Below are positions 13,301 to 24,750 of a stretch of 64,000 bases of DNA, piece after piece. Position numbers and translations under genes: made by a program. The notes under the pieces are model-generated. The model saw only the letters and a program-made list of their open reading frames with translations. It did no database searches and was not told where the DNA came from. The stretch covers positions 62,001 to 126,000 of the forward strand of contig JAQGBZ010000106.1 in NCBI GenBank assembly GCA_034687125.1, written 5' to 3'. This DNA is from Neelides folsomi (lineage: Eukaryota > Arthropoda > Collembola > Neelipleona > Neelidae). Position 1 is the stretch's first letter; every line of letters begins with the position of its first letter.

Positions 13301-13820
13301 CGGAGGTCTCATGTTTTGGTGGAATATTTCACTTAATGCAGTTTCACTTGTTAATCTTGTTCTGGTAAGAAATTATAAATTACACTTTTATTACGAATAA
13401 AATAAAAAATTATTATTATTAATTTGATTATTAGTATACTTAATAATATTAAAATATACAAGGTATTTTTAAAGGTTTTTTAACAGTTCAATATTTTATT
13501 TTCAGGCTGTTGGAATTTCTGTTGAATTTTGTACACATATTGTTCATGCATACAGTGTGTCTAAAGAAGATGGGCATTTGGACCGAGCAAAAGATTCATT
13601 GGTTGATATGGGTTCTTCTGTGTTGTCTGGAATTACGTTGACGAAGCTCGGTGGAATCTTCGTTTTGGGGTTTGCCCATTCACAAATTTTCAGGGTGTTT
13701 TATTTTAGAATGTATCTTGGGATTGTGGTGTTTGGAGCAGCCCATGGACTTATCTTTTTGCCAGTACTACTTTCCTTCATTGGACCCCCGAAAAAACACT
13801 CGAATAATAATGAAAAGTAA
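7398..13820 (+). CDS. NPC1: NPC intracellular cholesterol transporter 1 (complete)
   Basis: Eleven exons in perfect phase: 7398-7457, 7592-8302, 8876-9074, 9843-9932, 10255-11198, 11337-11634, 11734-11887, 12040-12561, 12687-12994, 13096-13364, 13506-13820; 1289 residues, close to the usual 1280. NPC1 exports sterol from late endosomes and lysosomes after handover from NPC2. Domains in order: signal peptide (1-18); Cys-rich N-terminal sterol-binding domain ([22 protein letters not shown]); TM1 (about 283-305); a second luminal domain after [20 protein letters not shown]; the sterol-sensing domain from [17 protein letters not shown] (about 637) through exon 7; the Cys-rich third luminal domain; and the C-terminal five-helix bundle. 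The proline-rich hinge after the N-terminal domain is reduced to CPAAPTFE, and the tail KKHSNNNEK lacks the LLNF sorting signal of mammalian NPC1. NPC1 versus a gut NPC1b/NPC1L1-like paralogue is not resolved. Confidence 0.96.
9123..9258. mobile_element. Foldback/MITE-like element in NPC1 intron 3
   Basis: Two inverted arms of about 55-60 bp (9123-9177 and 9194-9258) flank a short A-rich spacer. The shared outer part reads TTCGGAAAAA then TATGATAAT, and the inner part GCAGTT/AACTGC then ATTATTAAAAATT. The element is non-coding and non-autonomous if mobile. No clear target duplication was found. Confidence 0.6.
10045..10168. repeat. Imperfect inverted repeat in NPC1 intron 4
   Basis: The left arm (10045-10092) and right arm (10121-10168) are imperfect reverse complements, sharing ATGGGGCAAT/ATTGGGGCAT and CTCATCTATGAAC/CTCCATCTATGAAC. 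Identity is roughly three quarters by eye. It may be an old MITE. Confidence 0.5.
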
Positions 13821-14637
13821 ACTAATAATGCAATTGTTTTTATAATTATTAAATATTTTATTTACACTCTTAAAATTTACTTTATTACTATTATTATAAT
13901 GTATTATTAGTAAAATAATTTAATTGATATATTGTAGTATGTATAGTACATAATATTTCAAGGTTTATTTTGAAAATAATGTTAATGTTAAATTGAAAAC
14001 AATATTGAAACTAAATAAAATGATCTTGTTGCATTTATAATAACTTTGTTTTATTATTCTCAACGGTTCTAAAATCTAAGTAATATTATGGAATGAAATG
14101 GAGCTTCACCACACTCATGCACTTTTCTACCCATGTATTCTAGACATGATAATGACAGCAATGGGAAGTATAATCACAATTATTTAAGAATGCATGATAT
14201 TTATTGATTTTTTAAGATTAAACTGACCCCATTTAATTAATGTGATAAATCGTAATTATTAAATGAATAAATCCTTTAACAAAGGTTGTTTTTTATAATT
14301 AATAAAATCAACAATTAACACCTATTACCTATTATTATGTATAATGATATAATGTATTTAATGTAAATTATTCTCATCACACTCATCAATACTTATGTTA
14401 TACAATAAGTAATTGAATGGAAAATCAATATTAATTAGCATACAAAATATTTATAATGCTTCCGTCGCGTCAAAATGTTTATCATGTCCATTATTATTTC
14501 TAAAATCAAGATTAATTTTACGATTAATTTTATATTAACAAAATTAAAAAGTCAGCAAAATTTTAATGTAGTGAGTATTAATAAAATGGTAAAAAAATGT
14601 TGCAAGTGTCCAGAAATCGAGTAAAATTGCCAATTTT
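13821..14637. other. Intergenic, convergent 3' ends
   Basis: AT-rich spacer between the 3' ends of NPC1 and the LIM-domain gene. I see no gene or repeat in it. Confidence 0.6.
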
Positions 14638-17277
14638 TTAAAAGAGAGAAGATCCAGGTCTGTTGAGAACAAATGATCGATCGTATGATGAAGATCTCCA
14701 TGATTGCGATGACAAAGGCCGTTTTTCTTCATCGTGTTTATGTGCAAAAGCCAAAGTTCTTGATCTTCCCCAGTAACCGTCTTGGGCCCGTCGAATTTTG
14801 ATGCAATCGGGGCAGATCCGAGCATGGAAATGTTGTCGACAGTATGGCTCCCGATCATATTCATGAAAACTCTTTTCATCCAATACTGTTTTGCAGTCCT
14901 AAATAATGTACAAATTAAAAATGTTTTAAAATTCATTGAATATTTAATTTAAATATAATCATTCCTTTTTAGCATTTGTTATAACTTATAACATAATCAT
15001 AAATTATTATTAATTAATTATTTTAATTATATTCGCACCTTGCAAGTGAAGCAATGTGGATGCCAATGCTTTCTCAAAGCAAATATCGCCTCGTTTTCAA
15101 TTGGGTCCTTGCAGACGTTGCATTTTGTTCCAAAAAGATTCAGCCAGTCAAGCTTGCAGTATGGTTTACCATATTTTTCGAAAAAGTTATTTGGATTCAA
15201 CTTTCGGCTGCAATGCGTGCAACAGAAATGTTCAACGTGCCATTTCTTGTGTAATGCAAGCAATGGACTCTGAAATAATTTTCAACGTTAATAATTAATA
15301 TTGTGCATCTTTATCGCATATCTTTGAATGTAAAAATATTGTAATCATTCTAATCATCATGCATCATTTGAAAAAAATAATTTGGGGTAATATAGAACAA
15401 TCTACCATACAAATTAACATACTTTGTATTTTTGTTTATCTCAATTAACCGAACATAGAGGGCTAAAATTCTTGACCGCATAACCCCAAATTAACGTTTG
15501 ACTTTAGATTTGGGATTTTATTGTATTAGAATACGAAACTAATTAAATTAAATTACCTCTTTGATTGGATCCTTGCAGGATGCACATCGTGGAGAAAAGA
15601 ATTTGTGATAATCATCATCACAATATGCTTTTCCGTTCACTTCACGAAATGTGGAGGAGAAAAGCTGCTTTTTGCACACAGTGCAACTGAAATGCTCCGG
15701 GTGGTACAAATGCCCTAGGGCTTTTGTAACTTTCTAAAACAATTAATTAAGTTAAAAATCTTATCATAAAGTTATAATGAAGTTAACTATAAAATGAATA
15801 AAACTTTTATTAGTGTTTATATACCCCGTATTTGATCGGCTCAGAGCAAGCGAAACATTTTGGAGAAAAGAGTTTATGGTAGTCATCTTCGCAATATGGT
15901 TTTCCTCTGTTTTCAAAGAACCGGTTTGGGTTCAATTGCTTGTCACACTCCGTGCAAGTGAAACAAAGCAGATGCCAAATATTGGCCAATGCAATAACCG
16001 GCGTCTATAAAATGTAAATTAATTATGCATTTGAGCTGCAAGGAAAGAAGTCCAATTAAATTAATATTAAACCTCAATGACGGGCTTGTAGCATGAAATG
16101 CATTTTGGACGAAAGAGGAAATTGTAATCTTTCTCACAGTACGGTTGTCCATTTTTGTCACAGAATTTTGCTGGACTCAATTGGCATTTGCAGTAGTTGC
16201 AAACAAAATGTTCCTTGTGCCAACGGCGTCCCAATGCAACAATCTCCAAGCTCTAATTTGTCGTTAATTAATTTTTAACTAAAATATAAATATGCAAAAA
16301 ATATATATAATTTTACGTCACTGATCGTTCCTTTGCAAGCAGAGCAATGAGAATTCAATTTGGAGACTTGATAATAGCCGATTCCTCTAATAGGGGAAAT
16401 TGCTCGCCCTGGTGAAATTGATCGAGATCGAGTGTCTCTGTCGGAGAATCGAACCGACTTATTCCGCCCATTCAGAATTGACCCATCTACAAATATTACA
16501 GGTATTATCATATTTGGTTTAATTAAAAAATTCAGCCCAATCCAATTGATTCAATGTCCTTATCAGTTAATTATATAATTCTTAATGGCATATCTCTCTA
16601 AATCAAACATGTCCTTGTAAGTGTCACTCACAGTTGAAACAAACGTTTCACTACAAGTAAATATTAAGATTAACGATAGACATTTTTAATACCAATATTC
16701 CATACACAGAATGTGTTATTTTATTGTATTGGTCTAGTAAGAATCTTCCGGGCCAGGGACAAGTTTTTCTATGATTTGCAAGAGTATTAAATTAAATTCA
16801 ACTCAATGTTGATAAAATGTAAATAAGAAATAAATCAAATATGGATTCAAGGAATGTGTAGACGAAAATGTATATTAGTTATAAAAAATTGTTTTCTCAA
16901 TGCCCTAAGTAGATTTTAACAACTGATCTCTTACTCTCGTGATCATTCTCTAACAATCAATGTTTTCTTTAATATTTGCTTTAAAAATATTTAATGTATA
17001 ATTTAATAATAATAATATATCCGAATTAATGAGTTGCCTAATTGAGAGAAAGATACAATGCTTAATTTGTAATTTAATTTGTACAATATATTGCTACACA
17101 CATATTATATTTTGATCCTTTTTGATAAAAACATGGTTTGAGGGGATAATTTCATTCTAAATTATTTAATAAAAAATGTCAAAAATTGAAATTTATAAAA
17201 CGACAATATGTTTGTAAATTAATAAATTGTTAAGTTGTATTAAATGTCTTACCTCGGTAGTCGGAAATGATGACCAT
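14638..17277 (-). CDS. Five-LIM-domain protein (paxillin/Limpet-like)
   Basis: Seven exons in phase on the minus strand: 17277-17253, 16486-16317, 16252-16073, 16004-15825, 15733-15557, 15269-15039, 14898-14638; 407 residues. A short Ser/Arg-rich N-terminus (SRSISPGRAISPIRG) precedes five consecutive LIM zinc domains whose first cysteine pairs are CSAC, CISC, CFAC, CASC and CNVC, each with HxxCxxC and a closing YCxxD/H. A sixth CPDC pair and a Ser-rich tail end the protein. LIM arrays are protein-binding platforms, often at muscle attachments or focal adhesions. Exon breaks fall at the same point in successive LIM units (177-180 nt each), suggesting growth by exon duplication. The five-LIM count recalls PINCH, but the spacing and residues look more like paxillin or Limpet. 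The 25-nt first coding exon is short, so alternative longer N-termini are possible. Confidence 0.85.
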
Positions 17278-19912
17278 TTCCAAGCTGTTCTACTAAAGTC
17301 GTAAGACACTCAAATCCCAGTTGTTGTTCCAGAGGCCAAGCGAAGATTGAAACTTTTCAAACGTCAACCGCGAACAAAAGTCCCAATGGACACCAAATGG
17401 ATAAAAATGTATTTAAAAAATGTACCTGTGTGATGAAGATACTGAGAGTCAATTGAGTTTGTACTCAATTAAAAAAACGCATATAATTCATATAAAACAT
17501 CCATCCCCTGAACTTGACCTTCGTCATTGTCAGAACAAAAAATTGATCCTTTCCAAAATTTTTGATACAAATAGAGTATATGTAAACTACGATATAACTA
17601 CATATATAAGTATATGTAAACATCACATGTATAAACATGTATAAACATCACGCATCTTCAAACATTAAAAATCCTTAAATTCTTCCACATCGTGTATTTT
17701 GCAAAGTGCTCATTTGCATATCCAAAATCAGCATAAGTAGACAAGTTCATCTATATGTAAGTATGTGCAAAATCTGTATAATATGTATGGTAAGTACACT
17801 ATTTGCAAGTATATTATTTGTAATTTTGCATATTATGTATGTGCATAAACCAAGTAGTAAAATTGTGTAAAATATACAAAGGTATTAAAAGTAAAAGCAT
17901 AGTTGTGTATTAAAGGTTGATAATTAGCATAGCGTAATACCTCAATATCCTCCTTTAATGATTGGGTTTATAAAATTTGGTCTCAATGGTTTGGTCGTTG
18001 AGGTTTTCATTCCGCCCTGTCCCTTATTTGTTCCAAAGCGTTTGAGTTATGTTCTTTCCATCCCGCCCTCCGCCTCCACGAAGAATCTCCCTTTCTTGCA
18101 TAATGATGATTATACAATTTGGACGCTGCTGAACCCCGCCCTTGTTTTTTCCCCGAATCTGCTGGACCTCCAGTTGGAGAAATTGGAGTAAATTATTTAT
18201 TCTCATAATAATTGCCCGACTTCCCACATCACCACGTTCAGCCCCATAGACCGACATTCTCCGCCCTTTGCCCTTAAAAGAACAATGGAAGAGATTTAAT
18301 GATTCCCAATTCTCCTTATATCCGTTTCCACACACATAGTAAATTACCTTTTTTAAATTTCCCTCACCACACACAGAGGTTTACTTATTTTTGTACGACT
18401 TGGGTTTTGCAATTCTGCAGGTGTGGGAATTAAAATTCGGTCGTGTTGGGACTCAATAAGTACTTGTACGGTAGGATCGTAAAAAATGAATATTCTTAAA
18501 AATCTGCAAAGTATTTATTAGGAAGGAAAATAAAGAACTCATCATCTGAGACCTCTGAGATGAGTATCAGCATAATTAATTGCAAAAGAAGATGTGTAGG
18601 TTATAATTAATGTTCCAACATTTTTCCTCCATTCCTATTGTTGTTTATTGTCGTTTCCTTCAAAGGAGCTGGGGAATGCAAATTTAAACGTGCCAGTAGG
18701 AGAAGTCTCATTTGCAATTGCCAAAAATTTTGACTTTGACTTTGATCTTCAAAATTGAATGTGAAGGAACGAGGGAAGTTGAAACGACGCATTTCCCATT
18801 CAAAATCTCATTTATTTTCTCCATTAACTTTTTACCTTTTCCTCCCCCATTATTCCTCTCTTGTTGAATGAGGATGATTATTATTCATACATTAACCAGA
18901 CATTATGCGGCTGGGTAATTACTTTAATTCTAATTTCAACCACATGGAAAAATTGAATTCACTTCAAAATCTCATCACTTCCTAATTATACTCCTTTTCA
19001 ATGACCATAAAAATTTGTCGTTACTTAAAATCTTTAATGAACAACAAATTAAAAAATATTGTAATTTGCATTCCACCAATATGAAAATTTTTGCAAGCAT
19101 GTTTTTAATATTTTAAACTAGTTTTGGAATTTTTCAATTTTGGTTCAATTACATCCAGAGGTTCAACTACATAATGTATTAAAAAATACATAAAATGTCA
19201 TTACACATAAATATATACTTAAGTAATGTAGTATTTGTACTCGTATGGTATTTATATGTATATGTTGATATCTTTACAGTTTTATCTCTTCGATTGATGA
19301 TCAAAATATACGACGTAATAAAACTAGAAGGTTAGGGGTGTGAAAATTCATTTGCAACCAACAGCTATTGTTCTAAAATGAAGAGCAAATTGAATGGATG
19401 AAAAAGGAAAGTGTCGGAAATGAGTAATGCGTTTCGAATTGATTGATATTGAAATGAGAGATTTTTCATCTTCACTTCCAAGTGATCTATCGTTTTTTAT
19501 TCTCTTCCCCGTCCTCATTGAAAACCAAAGCTCGAAATCAAAGGTTTATAAAAGTCCTTTAATTTACTCGTCTCTATTATAATATGCAAAAATGTATGTA
19601 GGATTAATTGGAAATCCGAATAAGGTCAGCCGTTCTTCCATTCAATTCATGCTAATGAATAAGCGTAATTAAAAACGTTAAATATAGTCAACAACCCAGA
19701 TAACCGGAATTCACTTAAAAACTAATACAAAAAATTGAAAATAGTTTTTTAAACGTCACTTTGAGTTAACTAAAACAATTAACTCACTCTTATTCAATTG
19801 CATATAAGAAATTACTAAGGATTTAAATGCCTTTCTTTTAATTCTTAAAAAATGACCAAAATTAAAGAAAAAACATAATTTTCGTCAATTCGCCAATTTA
19901 CATATTTTCAAC
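17278..19912. other. Intergenic region upstream of the LIM gene
   Basis: 2.6 kb between the LIM gene start (minus strand) and the TMEM272-like cluster (plus strand). From 17550 to 17850 there are many TATGTA/ACATGT words. From 18010 to 18270 the + strand carries several CCGCCC-type boxes in otherwise AT-rich DNA, which could be promoter or leader of the LIM gene. ORFs here look like shadows. Confidence 0.45.
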
Positions 19913-20306
19913 ATGACAGTGATAGAAATTGGAGTAATTTCAATTGCATTTTTGTCATTTGGATCTTATAATTCATGTGAAGCGGTTTATCCAGGAGCTC
20001 AAAATCTTGCAGCCTTCACAGAATTGTCCTACAGAACTTTCAATCCAGGCCAAAAGGAATTCCAATTCCTGGAGGAATTGGAATGTTCAAAGGATTCTTT
20101 CTTGTGGCATTTTACATCTTATTAATCAAAGGAAGCTGTGAAATTTATCATCTCTACTTCAATGTTAACTTCAAGAAAAAAGAATCTGAACTGGATTATT
20201 CGGACTTTTTGCAATTGGGATCATGTACTCAGCTTTGGAAAATTCTAGAGAAGGCATCAACTATCGTTTCCGAGTAGGAGGTGTCAATATTAACATCAAT
20301 AATTGA
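19913..20306 (+). pseudogene. Broken TMEM272-like membrane protein copy
   Basis: Reading-frame pieces match the two intact genes to the right but sit in three different frames. Piece 1 (19913 to about 20060) aligns with the family N-terminus. Piece 2 (about 20066-20195) contains GFFLVAFYILLI then CEIYHLYFNVNF, matching VAFLFIIVAAVEVYSIYPRVNF of the 20787 gene. Piece 3 (20202-20306) contains GLFAIGIMYSALE, matching GLFALGILWAALE. The conserved segment holding the HCNK motif and part of helix 4 is missing between pieces 2 and 3. Two frameshifts plus a deletion make a functional product unlikely; no intron with GT/AG would repair the frames. Confidence 0.7.
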
Positions 20307-20786
20307 AAATGGATCAAAATATATTCTTATATATAACAAATTGACCAATATAAATATAAGATTCAAATACAGTACTTGTACTTGTATGTACTTATTTTAA
20401 ATGTACAAATTTTAAATGTATATATTAATCGAGGCATAATAATCAAATTCTTAAATTATCTCAAAAATATCTCAAAAAATTATGTAACAATTATAACAAG
20501 ACAAAATTCTTTAATTCGCACTTTCGCAACTCACAATAGGTAAGTATATACAGATATACTGTATGTAAATATTGCAATTTGCACTTCATCCTGATCATAG
20601 TCGCAGCCGCTATTGGTATTTTAGAATGAGTACAGGAAATTATTTTTATACATTTCACAGATTTCTAAGGAATTTAGCGATATTTTAAAACAAATTCAAT
20701 TGTTTTACAAAGTTAATTTTATACTTTTTGCACTTTTGTATTTTTTCTTGATCTTATATTTTTTCCATATAAAATATTATATCAAT

Positions 20787-21227
20787 ATGTTTTTTACAAT
20801 CTCAATCTGTCCATTGATCCTCCTTGCCTTTGGAGGATATTTTGCCAGTGAGTCATATTGCCCAGCATCTCCAAATCTCGCCAAGTTGTTCATCATCACC
20901 GGAGCAATTGGACTTCTTGAAGCATTGGCTCAAGCCATTTTCAAAAGCTTTCACCCTACAGCTTGCTACCCAAATTGGCTTCTTTTCTTCAGAGGAATTT
21001 ACGGAATTGTGGCCTTCCTTTTCATCATCGTTGCAGCCGTGGAAGTGTACAGCATTTACCCAAGAGTCAATTTCGAGGACCCTGGAGACTCGCGAAATCA
21101 TTGCAATAAATACTTTTATCTCCCAACGCTTGTCCTTGTTACTGCAACACTTGGACTCTTCGCTTTGGGAATTTTATGGGCCGCTTTGGAAGATGTTACA
21201 GACTTTCAACATCTCAGCTTAGATTAA
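20787..21227 (+). CDS. TMEM272-like four-helix membrane protein
   Basis: Single exon, 146 residues from the first in-frame ATG at 20787. Four hydrophobic helices are visible: about 6-22, 35-56, 66-90 and 110-130. Family hallmarks are GGYFASESYCPASPNL after helix 1 and a cysteine in the loop before helix 4 (NHCNKYFYLP). The layout, with a CP motif after helix 1 and CNK before helix 4, resembles arthropod proteins annotated as transmembrane protein 272-like, whose role is not established. It is tandem with the gene at 21549 and the broken copy at 19913. An upstream exon supplying a different N-terminus cannot be excluded because the frame stays open back to 20700. Confidence 0.75.
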   Translation: MFFTISICPLILLAFGGYFASESYCPASPNLAKLFIITGAIGLLEALAQAIFKSFHPTACYPNWLLFFRGIYGIVAFLFIIVAAVEVYSIYPRVNFEDPGDSRNHCNKYFYLPTLVLVTATLGLFALGILWAALEDVTDFQHLSLD

Positions 21228-21548
21228 ACAACAACTAAACAAGGAACAACCATTAAATCCCATTGGACAAATTAATTATCATGAATAAACATTCTATAAA
21301 TCTGTAAATTGTAATTAAAATTTTGAATCAAATAAAGTAAAATTTATATTGTTGTTGACCCGATCTTTTGTCCAATAAAGCCCATTTCAATTCGCATTTA
21401 CAAAACTAATAAAATTACCTATGATATGAGAGATGAAAATTAAATAAGATAAAAGACACAATAAGAAACAAATAAAAAAATTTCATTTTGGGAATTATCT
21501 TAATTGTCATTATTATCGTAATTATAATAAAGTGTTATTAAAACTACA

Positions 21549-22181
21549 ATGTCTATTTCTTGTTATTGCTATTACGTGCCAACTTGTCCAATTCTTCTTA
21601 TCATTCTGGGAGGAATTTACATTAGAGAAAGTGATTGTCCAGCATCTCCAAATCTTGGGAAAATGTTCTTCATCGGAGGATGGATTTTAGCAATTGAAGG
21701 CGTCGCCCATTGTCTGTTCAGACTACGCAATCCACATGACTCTTGTCCACGTTGGATAATTTCCCTTCGATTGATCAGATGCATTTTAATCCTCTACATT
21801 TTTATCTTCGCTGCAATTGAAGTTTACAATTTGTACCCGCATGTGAATTATCAATATCAAGACGACTATGAGGACTATGAGGACAATGACAATTACTGCA
21901 ACAAAACCTTCTTCATTTCCTCTCTGGTCATCCTGAGCTTCTTTTTTGGCTTCACTTTATTTGTCATCTCAATGCTACTGTTATTTGTAATAATTCCATG
22001 CGTTATCACAACCCTCTGTGCAACATGTTGTACTTTATGTTGCGTCCCGTGTTCAATACCTTTATTTTTAACTGGAATTCCCAATTTGGATGAATTAAAT
22101 TATTTTCAAATCAATACCAAAACAAGCCCATACACCTATCAAGATGGGAAGTATAATCGCCGTCGTCGGAGTGCTAATTAG
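21549..22181 (+). CDS. TMEM272-like four-helix membrane protein, longer paralogue
   Basis: Single exon, 210 residues. It shares ESDCPASPNLGKMFFIGG with the 20787 gene and has the same four-helix plan: helices near 12-26, 39-58, 72-95 and 125-155. A Tyr/Asp-rich loop (YQDDYEDYEDNDNYCNK) lies before helix 4. Beyond it is an extra cysteine-rich hydrophobic stretch (CATCCTLCCVPC), which may be palmitoylated or membrane-embedded, and a basic tail ending NRRRRSAN. The tandem arrangement implies local duplication. Function unknown. Confidence 0.75.
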   Translation: MSISCYCYYVPTCPILLIILGGIYIRESDCPASPNLGKMFFIGGWILAIEGVAHCLFRLRNPHDSCPRWIISLRLIRCILILYIFIFAAIEVYNLYPHVNYQYQDDYEDYEDNDNYCNKTFFISSLVILSFFFGFTLFVISMLLLFVIIPCVITTLCATCCTLCCVPCSIPLFLTGIPNLDELNYFQINTKTSPYTYQDGKYNRRRRSAN

Positions 22182-22398
22182 TTAATTACAATTACAGAAA
22201 CATAGATTTATTACATAATTCATTCAATGTGAAAAAAGTTATCTATTACTTTATTGTTAGACAAATTAAACTATCTTTAATTAATACATAAATGCCATTT
22301 TTGCACAACATATTTTCATGCAATCATGATGTTACAATTTGGTATGAAATAAAACCAAGATTCAAAACAGCAATATTTAATCGTTTAAAAATTGATTT

Positions 22399-24750
22399 TT
22401 ACATTTTCATCTTTTGTTCAATCCATTGAGCGTAATATTCAACTCTTGTGTATACACCCGGATATCTATAAATTGAGACATTTTTACGAATTAGTAACAT
22501 TACATTACTAATATTTAAAAATGAAATCATTTTTGCAAATAATTATAGTATAGAGTAATTAACTTACTGTCCGCAGCCAATCCCGAATGAAACGATTCCA
22601 ATTTGGGTAAACTTGTTCGTTGAGCAATCTCGGTGCATCAAGGGGCTAAGAAAATATTTAATAAAACATTAAGTTTTACTTACATTTAGTTATAAATAAT
22701 GCATAAATGGGTTTTAAAATAAAATGTCTTTTATACCCGCCAGAATCTCCCTGCAAAAACAAAATAAAATGTTAATAAAATATTTTAAAAAATTTGTTGT
22801 ATAATAATGACAAAATAAATTTAAAACTTATAATTATTCTATTTAAATTATAATTAATAAACTTATGTAAAAATTAATTACTTGGCATGAATCCTTTCCA
22901 TCACTTCCAGCACAAATCATAGAACTTTGAATTGCCGGAGCTTGTGGATGTTTTCTATACACTTTGCTACAATCCTCGTTTTTCCAAACTTTAATTTGAG
23001 CGAAACGAAGTTTTCTGGATGGAGGACCTTCGTGATAAATTTTTCCCCATCCAGCAACAATACTTTGCATTGGATTGATGCTTGTCGTAGCTTTACAGAT
23101 TGGCTAATAGAAAATAAAATGAACAATTAGAATATTTTATAACATCTAACTCTAATTTACTAGAATTGAATAGATATAAAATTAATTGTAATTATTGATC
23201 TTACTCACTTTAGCGAAATCGCCATTAAATGGGATTTTCTCATTTGTTTTAATAATTGCAATATCGTTCACCTGCGAAAAAGATTAATTTGAAATTTGAA
23301 ACTTTGTTTTTAATAATTTTGTAAAATTATAATCTAATAAATAATTTACCAATGATTTGCTGCTATATCCTTCATGCATGAAAGTTTTGGCAATTGTTAA
23401 ATGAATCTCATGTTGTTCTTTCAAATAAATATCGTTATCCCCAGCAATGATTTTAACTGATTGAATTTTGTTTCTAATCGGTTCAATACAATGAGCCTGT
23501 AAATAAAAAAAAATTTAAAACCAAATGATATATATTCATATAAAATTAAAGTCAATAAGAGTTTTATAAAAATTCTTTTCATTTATTAAACGTTAAAAAT
23601 TATTTTGAATCTTACCGCGGTAAGAATATGCCGATCACTGATTATAGACCCACCGCAAAATTGTTGAGATCCAACCATAAGAGCGACCTTTATTTATTAT
23701 TATTTCATTAATATAAGTATAAAAATGATATTTTAAAAAGTTATAAAATAATCACTTAATGTTTAAAAAAGTAAAGTCTATTTACTGCGAAAGGGAACTG
23801 TCCATGTTCAGAAACCATTCCACCGGGAACTTTTGGATCCAAATTCAACTTTGTGCAATGTCCCCTGTCCGATTGGATATTTTTTCTTGTACCACAATCA
23901 GTTGATTCTCTAATTCCTGTATTGTTTGGTGCTTGAACGGGGGCCATTGTTGGTGGCTTCTCAGTTGGACAACAAATCAAACTCGCAAGTAAATCAACGT
24001 ATAACTCTGCATATAAAAATTCATTTTTATATATTTTAATATATAAAACAAATATATCAAATATCTGTATTTGTATGTTAATTTGAATTAAAAAATTGAT
24101 TATTCACCAGCTTTGAATAATTGATGATTGAATCCAATGAAATGCTTTGGACTACAAAATCCAATATTTTGAGTGTAAATTTTAACCAATTCATTTGACT
24201 CGGCCTTGTCGTCATTAGCGGAATAAATGAATGGATAGCATTCCTGTGCAACAGTGCAAGTTCCTTAATAAATTAAGCAAATTATTCAAGTTTTTATACT
24301 CGATCAATATTTTAACTTCTATTCTGTATGTATGCTACAAATATACTATAGACACTATAGAGTATATTTATGTACTAGGTAGTATCAGTAATTATTTATT
24401 TAAATATTTAATTATTTTACCTGCTTGCTTTGATGATGTTATACACCTTGAACCTTTTGATGGTGGAAGTGACGGGACTGGTGGTCGAACGCCTGAAATC
24501 CCCGGGTGAATTGGAAATCCGGGATATAATTGACGACTAATCCCTTGATCCGCTTGGACATCAAACGATGGATTTTCAAAATCTGCTAATTAAAATAAAC
24601 TGGTATAAATATGATAAAATATTACACTTTATTATTTTCAGATATTGATTTAGTTATTTTACTAAATTGGCCGGTATTAAATTCCTCAAAGTGGAAATCA
24701 TCAGCTCTGACGGCCGCAAGAGCCAAGGCTACTACAAATATCCAGTTCAT
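22399..24750 (-). CDS. CLIP-domain trypsin-like serine protease
   Basis: Eleven exons on the minus strand, all phase-matched: 24750-24663, 24585-24421, 24263-24108, 24006-23786, 23687-23616, 23496-23350, 23271-23209, 23103-22882, 22750-22737, 22645-22568, 22465-22399; 430 residues. A signal peptide (MNWIFVVALALAAVRA) leads into a Pro-rich linker and a CLIP domain with six cysteines (RCITSSKQAGTC, VAQEC, IGFC, ICC). The S1 protease domain carries the catalytic triad: AHC (His), NDIAII (Asp), GDSGGP (Ser). KDSCQGDSGG places Asp at the S1 pocket, predicting cleavage after Lys/Arg. Such proteases act in haemolymph cascades for clotting, melanisation or Toll activation. The activation site reads DPK then VPGGMVSEHGQFP, so Pro replaces the usual second residue of IVGG. 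The 14-nt exon at 22737-22750 encodes GDSGG. Confidence 0.93.

Noticed and set aside
18024-18374. 116-codon minus-strand ORF
   Set aside because: No domain, poor composition for protein, overlaps the CCGCCC-box region.
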